From Pseudomonas sp. 6D_7.1_Bac1 (lineage in GTDB: Bacteria > Pseudomonadota > Gammaproteobacteria > Pseudomonadales > Pseudomonadaceae), in contig NZ_JANLNW010000072.1 in the NCBI RefSeq assembly GCF_025465945.1, positions 1 to 64,000 on the forward strand: DNA of 64,000 nt, in the 5' to 3' direction. The notes under the pieces are model-generated. The model saw only the letters and a list, made by a program, of their open reading frames with translations. It was not told where the DNA came from and did no database searches. Position numbers and translations under genes: made by a program. This document shows positions 53,065-62,471 of the stretch, piece after piece; positions within the stretch are counted from its first letter, which is position 1, and every line of letters starts with the position of its first letter.

Positions 53065-53546
53065 TGGCCAGTAGCCGACCTCGTAATGGCTGGATGATCT
53101 GGCTGACGTTCGTCATCGGCTTGTTGCTCAGTATCGTACCGTTCCCGCATGTCGAGATCCTGCGTCCGATGTTCCTCGCGCTACCGTTGGCGTATTGGGC
53201 ATTGGAAGTGCCGCAGAAAGTCGGGATGCTCACGGCCTGGTGCCTGGGCATGATGCAAGACGTGCTGTTTGGCACCTTGCTGGGGCATAACGCGCTGATT
53301 CTGACCCTGATCACCTTTTTGATCATGACGCTGCGACCGCGTTTGCGGATGTTTCCGATGTGGCAGCAAAGCCTGGTGATTCTGGTGATCCTGGGGCTCG
53401 CACAACTGCTGCAACTGTGGCTCAGCGCCTTGACCGGTAACCGTCAGACGCTGGCGGTGCTCTTGCCTGCGCTGATCAGCGCCTTGCTCTGGCCCTGGGT
53501 CAGCTTCGGATTGCGTGGATTGAGCCGCCGCTACAAAATCAATTAA
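53064..53546 (+). CDS. mreD: Rod-shape-determining protein MreD
   Basis: Integral membrane partner of MreC, 160 residues with about five hydrophobic helices (WMIWLTFVIGLLLSIVPFPH near 10; LALPLAYWALEVPQKVGMLT near 42). Begins one base before the end of mreC, so the pair is translationally coupled. Completes mreBCD. The gene is followed by an insertion-like element, not directly by maf. Confidence 0.94.
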   Translation: MASSRPRNGWMIWLTFVIGLLLSIVPFPHVEILRPMFLALPLAYWALEVPQKVGMLTAWCLGMMQDVLFGTLLGHNALILTLITFLIMTLRPRLRMFPMWQQSLVILVILGLAQLLQLWLSALTGNRQTLAVLLPALISALLWPWVSFGLRGLSRRYKIN

Positions 53547-53562
53547 TTAATTCGGTCAGGCT

Positions 53563-53830
53563 TAGGGTCTGTTGACGCTTGGTGACGACCGCGACGGCGA
53601 CCCATTTGGCGCAGGGCAAGGCGCGAGGAACGCAGTTTGGTTGTTCCAAATCAGTTCCGAGCAACGCAGCCCTGCGCCAAATGGGTCCCGTCCCTTCGGG
53701 TTGCGCGCCAACGTGCGCGAGGCTGCGTTGCGGGATTTGCCAAGGGAACAACCATTAGCGGCATCCCGCGCCTTGCCTCGCACACGTTGGCACAGCAACG
53801 CGGTTCGTCACCAAGCGTCAACAGACCCTA
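53563..53830. mobile_element. MITE-like element between mreD and maf
   Basis: A 268-bp element with 26-bp perfect terminal inverted repeats: left 53563-53588 begins TAGGGTCTGTTGACGCTTGG and right 53805-53830 is its exact reverse complement. Each end begins with TA, which could be a TA target duplication around GGGTCTG ends, as seen with IS630/mariner-type transposition. Internally, GACCCATTTGGCGCAGGGC (53599-53617) faces its perfect complement (53669-53687), and GGTTGTTCC / GGAACAACC are also paired, so the RNA would fold extensively. No transposase frame is present, so it is non-autonomous. Confidence 0.8.
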
Positions 53831-53857
53831 CCCGCACCTCGACAGGGAGATGTCTTG

Positions 53858-54475
53858 ATGAATCCGCTTTACCTCGCCTCAGGCTCGCCGCGTCGGCGTG
53901 AACTGCTCACGCAGATCGGCGTGCCGTTCACCGCCATCAGCGCGGACATTGATGAAACCCCTCTGACTGACGAAACTCCTGCGGCCTATGTCGAGCGTCT
54001 GGCGCGCGGCAAGGCCGAGGCCGGTCGTGCATTGCTGGCGCTCAACGAACCGGGTGCACCTATTTGTGTGTTGGGTGCCGATACCGCCGTGGTGCTCGAT
54101 GGGCAGATTCTGGGCAAACCGCTCGACGAAGCCGAATCTTTGAGCATGTTGATGAGCCTGTCGGGGCGTGAACATGAAGTGCTGACCGCCATCGCCGTGC
54201 TGGATGGCCAATATTGCGAATCACGGGTGGTGCGCAGCCTGGTACGTTTTCGCTCAATCAGTCATAAAGAGGCAGCGGCCTACTGGGCCAGCGGCGAGCC
54301 ACGGGACAAGGCGGGCGGCTACGGAATTCAGGGGCTTGGCGCGGTGTTTGTCGCCGCGCTCAACGGCAGTTATTCCGCCGTGGTCGGTCTGCCGCTGTGC
54401 GAAACCTTCGAGCTACTCGGCCATTTCGGCATACCCTGTTGGCAAAACCTTATCGCGCGCCAAGCGCCGTACTGA
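53858..54475 (+). CDS. maf: Maf-family dTTP/UTP pyrophosphatase (YhdE)
   Basis: Hydrolyses non-canonical or modified nucleoside triphosphates; 205 residues. Family motifs are LYLASGSPRRRELLTQIG near residue 4 and ADTAVVLDGQILGKPLDEAE near 70. ATG 53858 is used; the preceding TTG is less likely with GGGAG at this spacing. Only 27 bp separate the start from the inverted-repeat element, so its transcript must read through that element or use a promoter created by it. Chromosomal order mreD-maf-rng is the ancestral one. Confidence 0.94.
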   Translation: MNPLYLASGSPRRRELLTQIGVPFTAISADIDETPLTDETPAAYVERLARGKAEAGRALLALNEPGAPICVLGADTAVVLDGQILGKPLDEAESLSMLMSLSGREHEVLTAIAVLDGQYCESRVVRSLVRFRSISHKEAAAYWASGEPRDKAGGYGIQGLGAVFVAALNGSYSAVVGLPLCETFELLGHFGIPCWQNLIARQAPY

Positions 54476-54520
54476 CTTGATGCGGCCATAATCGTGAATA
54501 TGCCTGAACGAGACCTTGCC

Positions 54521-55978
54521 ATGAGTGAAGAGATTCTGATCAACATCACGCCGATGGAATCGCGCGTGGCGGTGGTCGAAAACGGTGTCCTGCAAGAAGT
54601 TCATGTCGAGCGCACCCAGCGTCGTGGGATAGTCGGCAACATCTATAAAGGCAAGGTGGTTCGCGTTCTGCCAGGCATGCAGGCGGCATTCGTCGATATC
54701 GGTCTGGACCGGGCAGCCTTTATCCACGCCTCGGAAATCTCCCTGCGTGAAGGCCCTGCGGTGGAAAGCATCAGCGCATTGGTGCATGAGGGGCAGAGTC
54801 TGGTGGTGCAGGTCACCAAGGACCCGATCGGTTCCAAAGGTGCGCGGCTGACGACCCAACTGTCGATTCCCTCGCGCTATCTTGTGTACATGCCGCGCAC
54901 GGCCCACGTTGGTATTTCGCTGAAAATCGAGGACGAGACCGAGCGCGAACGCCTCAAACAAGTGGTCACCGATTGTGTCGCGAAGGAAGGCATCAAGGAG
55001 GCGGGCGGTTTTATTCTGCGCACTGCCGCAGAAGGCGCCGGTGCCGATGAGATCCTGATGGACATCCGTTACCTGCGCCGCCTCTGGGATCAGATTGGCG
55101 CGCAGATCAAGACCGTCAGCGCACCGAACGTCATCTACGAAGACCTCGGCCTGGCCCTGCGCACCCTGCGCGATCTGGTCAGCCCGAAAATCGAGAAGAT
55201 CCGCATCGACTCGCGGGAAACCTTCCAGAAAACCACACAGTTCGTTGCCGAGCTGATGCCGGAAATCGCTGACCGCCTGGAGCACTACCCGGGCGAGCGG
55301 CCGATTTTCGATCTGTATGGTGTCGAAGACGAAATCCAAAAGGCGCTGGAGCGCAAAGTACCGCTCAAGTCCGGCGGCTATCTGGTGGTCGATCCGGCAG
55401 AAGCCATGAGCACCATTGATGTGAACACGGGCGCTTTTGTCGGGCACCGCAATCTTGAAGAGACTATCTTTAAAACCAACCTGGAAGCGGCCACCGCGAT
55501 TGCCCGGCAGTTGCGCCTGCGCAACCTGGGCGGGATCATCATCATTGACTTCATCGACATGGAAGATGAAGAGCATCAGCGCCAGGTGTTGCGCACGCTG
55601 GAGAAACAGCTGGAGCGCGATCACGCCAAAACCAACATCATCGGGATCACCGAGTTGGGCCTGGTGCAGATGACGCGCAAGCGCACGCGCGAAAGTCTCG
55701 AGCAGGTGCTCTGCGAGCCGTGCAGCAGTTGTCAGGGGCGTGGCAAGCTCAAGACCCCGGAAACCGTGTGCTACGAAATCTTCCGGGAGATCTTGCGGGA
55801 AGCCCGCGCCTATCAGGCTGAAGGCTATCGTGTGCTGGCCAACCAGAAAGTGGTTGACCGGTTGCTCGACGAAGAGTCGGGCAATGTCGCGGAACTTGAA
55901 GGTTTTATCGGACGAACCATTCGTTTTCAGGTAGAAACCATGTACTCCCAGGAACAATACGACGTGGTGCTGCTCTGA
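54521..55978 (+). CDS. rng: Ribonuclease G
   Basis: Endoribonuclease for 16S rRNA 5'-end maturation and mRNA decay, 485 residues (E. coli RNase G 489). The S1 domain covers about residues 35-125 (RGIVGNIYKGKVVRVLPGMQ; AFVDIGLDRAAFIHASE). Catalytic Asp residues are in STIDVNTGAFVG near 301 and IIIIDFIDMED near 345. The Zn-link CEPCSSCQGRG is near 399. The start is ATG 54521 (MSEEILINITPMESRV, matching E. coli); the longer GTG/ATG frame at 54494 is not needed. Follows maf by 45 bp. Confidence 0.95.
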   Translation: MSEEILINITPMESRVAVVENGVLQEVHVERTQRRGIVGNIYKGKVVRVLPGMQAAFVDIGLDRAAFIHASEISLREGPAVESISALVHEGQSLVVQVTKDPIGSKGARLTTQLSIPSRYLVYMPRTAHVGISLKIEDETERERLKQVVTDCVAKEGIKEAGGFILRTAAEGAGADEILMDIRYLRRLWDQIGAQIKTVSAPNVIYEDLGLALRTLRDLVSPKIEKIRIDSRETFQKTTQFVAELMPEIADRLEHYPGERPIFDLYGVEDEIQKALERKVPLKSGGYLVVDPAEAMSTIDVNTGAFVGHRNLEETIFKTNLEAATAIARQLRLRNLGGIIIIDFIDMEDEEHQRQVLRTLEKQLERDHAKTNIIGITELGLVQMTRKRTRESLEQVLCEPCSSCQGRGKLKTPETVCYEIFREILREARAYQAEGYRVLANQKVVDRLLDEESGNVAELEGFIGRTIRFQVETMYSQEQYDVVLL

Positions 55979-56047
55979 TTCGCTGTGTTTCATTACTAAC
56001 GGCTGGCCTCAGCTTGCTGCACGATTTCGCCATGGGAGCCAACTGAC

Positions 56048-59000
56048 ATGGACCGTCTGATCCGCCTTTTCACCGCATCGATCCGCTGGGGCCTGGGGCT
56101 CTGCGCATTGTTGCTGGTGCTGGCTGCGCTGTACGTCAGCCTCGGTCGCGAGTTTATTCCGCTGGTGGCCGAGTATCGCGCGGAGGTCGAAGCCAAGGCC
56201 CGCGAAGCCTTGGACATGCCGTTGCAGATCGGTAGCCTGGAAGGACGCTGGGCTGGCATGGCGCCGATATTGCTGGCCCACAACGTCACGGTCGGGGAAG
56301 GCGCGAATGCCTTGCACCTGAATCAGGTGCGAGTGGTGCCGGATGTCTGGGCCAGCCTGCTGGCGCGTGCGGTGCGGATCGAGCATCTGGAACTCAATGG
56401 CCTGAAGATCAGCCTCAAGGAAAACGCGCAGGGTCAATGGGCGCTTGAAGGTCTGCCGGTGCGGCAGGATCAGCCGCTGAACCCCGAGCAACTGCTCAAT
56501 CGCATGCAGATGGTGGCGCAGGTGTCGGTGCTCGACAGTCAAATCACCTTGCTGCCGATCGACCACGTGCCGCTACCCCTGACCCACGTCGGCCTGAACC
56601 TTAAAACCGCTGTCAACCGCCTGCGCCTCGACGCTCGTCTGACCTTGCCAGACGGCCAGCCACTGGCCATGAGCCTGCTTAGCCGGATTCGTGCCGATCA
56701 GTGGCAAGAGGCTGAAGTCGACGGCTACCTCAGCCTGCCACAAAGTGATTGGTCGAAATGGTTGCCTGAGCGCGTGACCCAGCAATGGCATTTTTCCGAG
56801 ATCAAGGCCGGCGGCGAACTTTGGGTGAACTGGAGCAAGGGGACCCTGCAACGCGCAGAGGTTCGTCTTAACGCGCCGCAAATCAAGGGTGCCTACGCCG
56901 AGCGCAAGCCGATCCAGATCAACAATCTGGCGTTCAACGGGTATTTCCAGCGCAGCACCGAAGGTTTCCAGGTGTCCTTCGATTCCCTGGCCATGACTCT
57001 GGGGGAAACCCGCTGGGAAACCCATCTGAACGTTCAACAGACCGCGACCACTGAAAAGACCTCGGAACTCTGGCACCTGCAAGCCGACCGCTTTGACCTC
57101 ACCCCGATTACACCGTTGCTCAATGCCTTGGGGCCGCTGCCCAAAGACTTCGCCACGGTGGTCGAGCGGCTCAAGGTCACCGGTGCTTTGCGCAACGTGC
57201 TGATCGACATTCGCCCCGAGGCTACCGATGACAGCAAATTCAGCTTCGCCGCCAATCTTGAGCGTGTCGGGTTTGACGCTTATCACGGTGCTCCGGCGGC
57301 GCGTAACGTTTCCGGGAGTATCAGCGGCGACCTCGGCCAGGGCGAACTGCGTATGGACAGCAAGGATTTTTCCTTGCACCTGGACCCGATCTTCGCCAAG
57401 CCATGGCAGTACCTTCAGGCCAATGCCCGGCTGACCTGGAAACTCGATCAACAAGGTTTCACCCTGATTGCGCCGTACCTGAAGGTGCTGGGCGAAGAGG
57501 GCAAGATTGCCGGCGACTTCCTGATTCGCCTGCATTTCGATCACACCCAGGAAGACTACATGGACCTGCGGGTCGGTCTGCTGGAAGGTGACGGGCGCTA
57601 CACCGCCAAATACCTGCCGAAGGTCTTGAGTCCGGCGCTCGATGAGTGGCTGCGTACGGCGATTCTCAAAGGCGCGGTGGATGAAGGTTTCTTCCAGTAT
57701 CAGGGCTCGCTGAACCACGATGCCACCGACGCGGCGCGCAGCATCAGCCTGTTCTTCAAAGTGCATGACGCCGAACTGGCCTTCCAGCCGGGGTGGCCGC
57801 ATGTCAGCAAGGTCAGCGGTGATGTGTTCATCGAGGACAGTGGTGTGCGCATTCTGGCCAGCAAGGGCCAGTTGCTCGACACCCAGGTTCGCGATATCTA
57901 CGTCAACATCCCCCATGCGCCCGCCGGGCAGCACAGTCACCTGTTCCTCGACGGTGCTTTCGCCGGTGGTCTGGGTGATGGCCTGAAGATTCTTCAGGAC
58001 GCGCCGATCGGCACCGGCTCGACCTTCGCCGGTTGGCAGGGCGAAGGTGAATTGCAGGGCAGTCTGAAACTGGATATTCCCTTGGACAAGGGCGAAGATC
58101 CGAAGATTGTGGTCGACTTCAAAACTGCCAAGTCGCGTCTGAAGCTGAGCGATCCGGAGCTTGAGCTGACGCAGCTCAAAGGGGATTTCCGCTTTGACAG
58201 TGCCAAGGGGGTCAGTGGCCAGAACATTACTGCGCAGGCTTTTGACCGGCCGATCAGCGCACAGATTTATGCCAATGGCAGCCCTGGCAAGCTCAACACC
58301 CGGGTCACCGCCAACGGCCAGGTGGCGGTGAAAAAACTCACCGATTGGCTGAAAGTCACTCAGCCGTTACCGGTTTCCGGGACGATCCCTTATCAGTTAC
58401 AGCTCAACCTCAACGGCGCCGACAGCCAGTTGATGATCAGCTCCAACCTCAAGGGCGTGGCAATCGATTTGCCGGCACCGTTCGGCATGTCCGCCGCGCA
58501 AGGTCGCGACACGGTGTTGCGCATGAGCCTGCAAGGGCCTGAGCGGCGTTACTGGCTCACCTATGGCGACCTGGCGGACTTCACCTTTTCGGCGCCTGGT
58601 GGCAATTTTGCCGATGGCCGTGGCGAGTTGTTCCTGGGTAGCGGCAGCGCGCAGTTGCCTGGCGATAAAGGTCTACGCATCCGTGGGGTGCTGTCGCAGC
58701 TGGATGTCGAGCCATGGAAAGCGCTGATCGATCGTTATGCCGGACAGGACCCGGGCGGCAGCGCCAAGCAATTGCTCAGTGGCGCAGACTTCAAGGTCGA
58801 CAAGCTCACGGGTTTTGGCACCACGCTGGATCAGGCCCGCCTGCAACTGGATCGCAAGCCGACAGCCTGGGCGTTGCAACTCGATAGCCAGCAGGCCAAA
58901 GGCAGTGTCGGGATTCCCGACGCCAAGTCCGCGCCGATTGCGATCAACCTGCAATACGTGCGGTTGCCGGCACCTGATCCGAAGGTGCAGGCCGACGAGA

Positions 59001-59851
59001 ATGCACCGGACCCACTGGCGTCGGTCGACCCAACGAAAATTCCTGCACTGGATATCAATATTGACCAGCTGTATCAGGGCACAGATCTGGTGGGCGCCTG
59101 GTCGCTGAAGGTCCGCCCAATCGTCAAGGGCATTGCCTTCAACAGCATGAATCTGGGCCTCAAAGGCATGCAGTTGCAGGGCGCGGGTGGCTGGGAAGGC
59201 GTGGCGGGCGCCAGCAGCAGTTGGTACAAGGGACGTATTGAGGGCAAGAACCTCGGCGACGTACTCAAGGGGTGGGGCTTTGCACCGACGGTGACCAGCG
59301 AAGAGTTCCATATGGACATCGACGGTCGCTGGCCTGGCTCGCCGGCCTGGGTCGGACCAAAGCGGTACTCCGGCAGCCTGGATGCCACGCTACGCAAAGG
59401 GCAATTCGTCGAAGTCGAAGGTGGCGCGCAGGCATTGCGGGTGTTCGGCCTGCTCAACTTCAACTCAATCGGCCGTCGCTTGCGCCTGGACTTCTCCGAC
59501 CTGTTCGGCAAAGGGTTGAGTTACGACCGGGTCAAGGGATTGCTGGTGTCCAGCAATGGGGTGTACGTCACTCGTGAGCCGATTATCATGACCGGCCCAT
59601 CGAGCAACCTGGAGCTCAACGGTACGCTGGACCTGGTGGGTGACAGGGTCGATGCGAATCTGTTGGTGACCTTGCCGTTGACCAACAACCTGCCAATTGC
59701 CGCACTGATCGTCGGCGCGCCTGCGATAGGCGGCGCACTGTTTCTGATCGACAAACTGATCGGTGATCGGGTGGCGCGCTTTGCCAGCGTCAAATACACC
59801 ATCAAAGGTCCGTGGAAAGAGCCGAAAATTACCTACGACAAACCTTTTTGA
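56048..59851 (+). CDS. yhdP: YhdP-family AsmA-like phospholipid transport protein
   Basis: A 1267-residue protein (E. coli YhdP 1266). One N-terminal membrane helix (LCALLLVLAALYVSL, about 18-32), followed by a long periplasmic repeating beta-groove of DUF3971/AsmA type, visible as many amphipathic strands (IQINNLAFNGYFQRSTEGFQ; GVFQ-like repeats) and ending in an AsmA2-like C-terminal part (TLRKGQFVEVEGGAQALRVF; NSIGRRLRLDFSDLFGKGLS). Related proteins span the envelope and move phospholipids to the outer membrane. GGGAG precedes the ATG. It follows rng by 69 bp and is probably co-transcribed. Confidence 0.92.
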   Translation: MDRLIRLFTASIRWGLGLCALLLVLAALYVSLGREFIPLVAEYRAEVEAKAREALDMPLQIGSLEGRWAGMAPILLAHNVTVGEGANALHLNQVRVVPDVWASLLARAVRIEHLELNGLKISLKENAQGQWALEGLPVRQDQPLNPEQLLNRMQMVAQVSVLDSQITLLPIDHVPLPLTHVGLNLKTAVNRLRLDARLTLPDGQPLAMSLLSRIRADQWQEAEVDGYLSLPQSDWSKWLPERVTQQWHFSEIKAGGELWVNWSKGTLQRAEVRLNAPQIKGAYAERKPIQINNLAFNGYFQRSTEGFQVSFDSLAMTLGETRWETHLNVQQTATTEKTSELWHLQADRFDLTPITPLLNALGPLPKDFATVVERLKVTGALRNVLIDIRPEATDDSKFSFAANLERVGFDAYHGAPAARNVSGSISGDLGQGELRMDSKDFSLHLDPIFAKPWQYLQANARLTWKLDQQGFTLIAPYLKVLGEEGKIAGDFLIRLHFDHTQEDYMDLRVGLLEGDGRYTAKYLPKVLSPALDEWLRTAILKGAVDEGFFQYQGSLNHDATDAARSISLFFKVHDAELAFQPGWPHVSKVSGDVFIEDSGVRILASKGQLLDTQVRDIYVNIPHAPAGQHSHLFLDGAFAGGLGDGLKILQDAPIGTGSTFAGWQGEGELQGSLKLDIPLDKGEDPKIVVDFKTAKSRLKLSDPELELTQLKGDFRFDSAKGVSGQNITAQAFDRPISAQIYANGSPGKLNTRVTANGQVAVKKLTDWLKVTQPLPVSGTIPYQLQLNLNGADSQLMISSNLKGVAIDLPAPFGMSAAQGRDTVLRMSLQGPERRYWLTYGDLADFTFSAPGGNFADGRGELFLGSGSAQLPGDKGLRIRGVLSQLDVEPWKALIDRYAGQDPGGSAKQLLSGADFKVDKLTGFGTTLDQARLQLDRKPTAWALQLDSQQAKGSVGIPDAKSAPIAINLQYVRLPAPDPKVQADENAPDPLASVDPTKIPALDINIDQLYQGTDLVGAWSLKVRPIVKGIAFNSMNLGLKGMQLQGAGGWEGVAGASSSWYKGRIEGKNLGDVLKGWGFAPTVTSEEFHMDIDGRWPGSPAWVGPKRYSGSLDATLRKGQFVEVEGGAQALRVFGLLNFNSIGRRLRLDFSDLFGKGLSYDRVKGLLVSSNGVYVTREPIIMTGPSSNLELNGTLDLVGDRVDANLLVTLPLTNNLPIAALIVGAPAIGGALFLIDKLIGDRVARFASVKYTIKGPWKEPKITYDKPF

Positions 59852-59932
59852 CTCTTTTTTTCAGAACGCACTCCCCAAGCCTATGGAGTAGCATGGCTGT
59901 AGGCTTTATTTGTGTCGCCGCGTACGTCCCCT

Positions 59933-60062
59933 GTAGCAGCTGCCGAAGGCTGCGTTCGGCTGCGAAGCGGCCGTAAAATCAAACACCGCGATTTTTCAGG
60001 TAAACCGTGCATCCTGATTTACGACTGCTTCGCAGCCGAACGCAGGCTTCGCCAGCTGCTAC
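59933..60062. repeat. 130-bp palindromic element, copy 3
   Basis: GTAGCAGCTGCCGAAGGCTG opens and CGCAGGCTTCGCCAGCTGCT plus AC closes the element. Same arms and same CACCGCG-T5-CAGGT centre as the copy at 31576-31705. Lies between yhdP and the nitrilase. Confidence 0.85.
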
Positions 60063-60115
60063 GGGTATTCGCAAGGCAGACGCAAGGCGTGCAGAACTCA
60101 AATAAGGAAAGGACC

Positions 60116-60976
60116 ATGTCTCTTGCGGTGATTCAAATGGTCAGCCAGAGCGACGTGCTGACTAACCTGACCCAGGCTCGGCACCTGCTCGAGCAAGCGG
60201 CAGCGGGCGGCGCGCGACTGGCGGTGTTGCCGGAAAACTTCGCGGCCATGGGCCGTCGCGACATCGCTGACATCGGTCGCGCCGAGGCCTTGGGCGAAGG
60301 CCCGATCCTGCCCTGGTTGAAACAGGCCGCTCGCGACCTCAAGTTATGGATAGTGGCCGGTACCTTGCCGTTACCGCCGGTGGATCAGCCCCAGGCGAAA
60401 TCCAATGCCTGTTCGTTGTTGATCGATGAGCACGGCGAGACCGTGGCGCGTTACGACAAACTGCATCTGTTCGATGTCGATGTAGCGGACAATCGCGGGC
60501 GCTACCGCGAATCCGATGACTATGCTCATGGAAGTAAGGTGGTGGTGGCCGATACGCCGGTCGGCCGGGTAGGCCTGACGGTTTGCTACGACCTGCGCTT
60601 TCCGGAACTGTACAGCGAACTGCGTGCAGCCGGTGCAGAGCTGATTACCGCACCGTCGGCGTTTACCGCGGTGACGGGCGCGGCCCATTGGGAAGTGTTG
60701 ATCCGCGCCCGGGCCATCGAGACCCAGTGTTACGTGTTGGCCGCCGCCCAGGGTGGAACACATCCGGGACCGCGTGAAACCTTCGGCCATGCGGCGATTA
60801 TCGACCCGTGGGGCCGCGTGCTGGCGGAGCAGGACCAAGGCGAGGCCGTGCTGCTGGCCGAGCGCGATAGCAGCGAACAGGCGTCCATCCGGGCGCGGAT
60901 GCCGGTGTCCAGTCACCGGCGCTTTTTCTCGCAGGGCGCGCAGCGACCTGCCTCAGAACGTGGAATTAAGGCGTAA
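60116..60976 (+). CDS. Nitrilase-superfamily amidohydrolase (Nit1/YbeM-like)
   Basis: A 286-residue C-N hydrolase. The triad is Glu40 in LPENF, Lys in YDKLHLFDV near 115, and Cys in VCYDLRFPE near 157. This layout fits the Nit1/deaminated-glutathione amidase branch. ATG 60116 with AAGGAAAGGACC upstream is chosen; the frame to 59912 runs through the palindromic element. Ends 5 bp before tldD, so the two are in one operon. Confidence 0.9.
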   Translation: MSLAVIQMVSQSDVLTNLTQARHLLEQAAAGGARLAVLPENFAAMGRRDIADIGRAEALGEGPILPWLKQAARDLKLWIVAGTLPLPPVDQPQAKSNACSLLIDEHGETVARYDKLHLFDVDVADNRGRYRESDDYAHGSKVVVADTPVGRVGLTVCYDLRFPELYSELRAAGAELITAPSAFTAVTGAAHWEVLIRARAIETQCYVLAAAQGGTHPGPRETFGHAAIIDPWGRVLAEQDQGEAVLLAERDSSEQASIRARMPVSSHRRFFSQGAQRPASERGIKA

Positions 60977-60981
60977 AACCT

Positions 60982-62424
60982 ATGAGCGAGTTGTTGTCCT
61001 CAGTCAGTGAACATCTGCTAGCGCCGGGCGGCGTGACCATCGAGAACCTGCAAAGTGTGCTGGGTGATCTGGCTGGCCCGGGCATCGATGCGGCCGACCT
61101 GTATTTCCAGGGCCAGATTTCAGAGTCCTGGGCGCTGGAAGACGGCATCGTCAAGGAAGGCAGCTTCAACCTCGATCAGGGTGTTGGCGTGCGTGCGCAA
61201 TCGGGTGAAAAAACCGGTTTTGCCTACAGCAATGCGATCACTCTTGAGGCGCTTGGCCTGGCGGCCCGTGCCGCCCGTTCGATCTCCCGTGCCGGGCAAA
61301 ACGGTACGGTGCAGGCATTCAGCACTCAGGACGTTGCCCGCTTGTACGGGCCCGACAACCCACTGGAAGTGATGACGCGCGCCGAGAAAGTCGAGCTGCT
61401 CAAGCGTATCGATGTGGCAACTCGCGCACTCGATCCGCGTATCCAGCAAGTCACTGTGAGCATGGCCGGGGTGTGGGAGCGGATTCTGGTGGCCTCCACC
61501 GACGGCGGTCTGGCAGCGGATGTGCGACCTTTGGTGCGCTTCAATGTCAGCGTGATCGTCGAGCAGAACGGTCGCCGCGAACGCGGTGGTCATGGCGGTG
61601 GCGGGCGTACCGACTACCGTTATTTCCTCGCTGAAGACCGTGCCATGGGCTACGCCCGTGAGGCATTGCGTCAGGCGCTGGTCAACCTGGAAGCCATTCC
61701 GGCACCGGCCGGCACCTTGCCGGTGGTTCTGGGTTCTGGTTGGTCTGGCGTGTTGCTGCATGAAGCAGTCGGCCATGGTCTGGAAGGCGACTTCAACCGT
61801 AAAGGCAGTTCGGCCTACAGCGGCCGCATGGGTGAAATGGTTGCGTCCAAACTCTGCACCATCGTCGATGACGGCACACTGGCCGGTCGCCGTGGATCGC
61901 TGAGTATCGACGACGAAGGCACCCCGACCGAGTGCACCACGCTGATCGAAAACGGCGTGCTCAAGGGCTACATGCAAGACAAGCTCAACGCCCGCCTGAT
62001 GGGCCTGGCGCGCACCGGCAACGGTCGCCGTGAGTCTTACGCGCACCTGCCGATGCCGCGCATGACCAACACATACATGCTCGGTGGCGAAAGCGATCCG
62101 GCAGAAATCATTGCCTCGGTGAAGAAAGGCATCTACTGCGCCAACCTGGGCGGCGGTCAGGTCGACATCACCAGCGGCAAATTCGTGTTCTCCACCAGCG
62201 AGGCGTACCTGATCGAGGACGGCAAGATTACCGCGCCGGTCAAAGGGGCAACGTTGATCGGAAACGGTCCGGAAGCCATGAGCCGGGTGTCGATGGTCGG
62301 TAACGACCTGGCGCTGGACAGCGGGGTAGGGACGTGCGGCAAGGATGGTCAGTCGGTGCCGGTGGGTGTCGGCCAGCCAACCTTGAAAATCGACGCGATC
62401 ACCGTGGGTGGCACGGGCGCGTAA
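60982..62424 (+). CDS. tldD: Metalloprotease TldD
   Basis: Zinc peptidase subunit of the TldD/PmbA(TldE) complex, 480 residues. The zinc-binding motif is HEAVGH (in LLHEAVGHGLEGDFN) near residue 258. The N-terminal PmbA/TldD alpha-beta domain precedes it. The C-terminal portion with SGKFVFSTSEAYLIEDGKI near 395 is typical. The complex cleaves small peptides such as microcin B17 and unfolded substrates. Its partner pmbA lies 0.7 kb downstream. Confidence 0.96.
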   Translation: MSELLSSVSEHLLAPGGVTIENLQSVLGDLAGPGIDAADLYFQGQISESWALEDGIVKEGSFNLDQGVGVRAQSGEKTGFAYSNAITLEALGLAARAARSISRAGQNGTVQAFSTQDVARLYGPDNPLEVMTRAEKVELLKRIDVATRALDPRIQQVTVSMAGVWERILVASTDGGLAADVRPLVRFNVSVIVEQNGRRERGGHGGGGRTDYRYFLAEDRAMGYAREALRQALVNLEAIPAPAGTLPVVLGSGWSGVLLHEAVGHGLEGDFNRKGSSAYSGRMGEMVASKLCTIVDDGTLAGRRGSLSIDDEGTPTECTTLIENGVLKGYMQDKLNARLMGLARTGNGRRESYAHLPMPRMTNTYMLGGESDPAEIIASVKKGIYCANLGGGQVDITSGKFVFSTSEAYLIEDGKITAPVKGATLIGNGPEAMSRVSMVGNDLALDSGVGTCGKDGQSVPVGVGQPTLKIDAITVGGTGA

Positions 62425-62435
62425 GGATGGAGCTT

Positions 62436-62462
62436 CGGGTGGACTGTGTGACAGCCCACCCG
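62436..62462. terminator. Hairpin between tldD and darP (convergent)
   Basis: CGGGTGG / CCACCCG 7-bp stem around a 13-nt loop in the short gap between two convergent genes; no long T-run. Confidence 0.4.
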
Positions 62463-62471
62463 ACACGAGGG

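Noticed and set aside
54413..55993. 526-codon minus-strand frame opposite rng
   Set aside because: Overlaps the complete RNase G gene with all catalytic motifs; a shadow frame.
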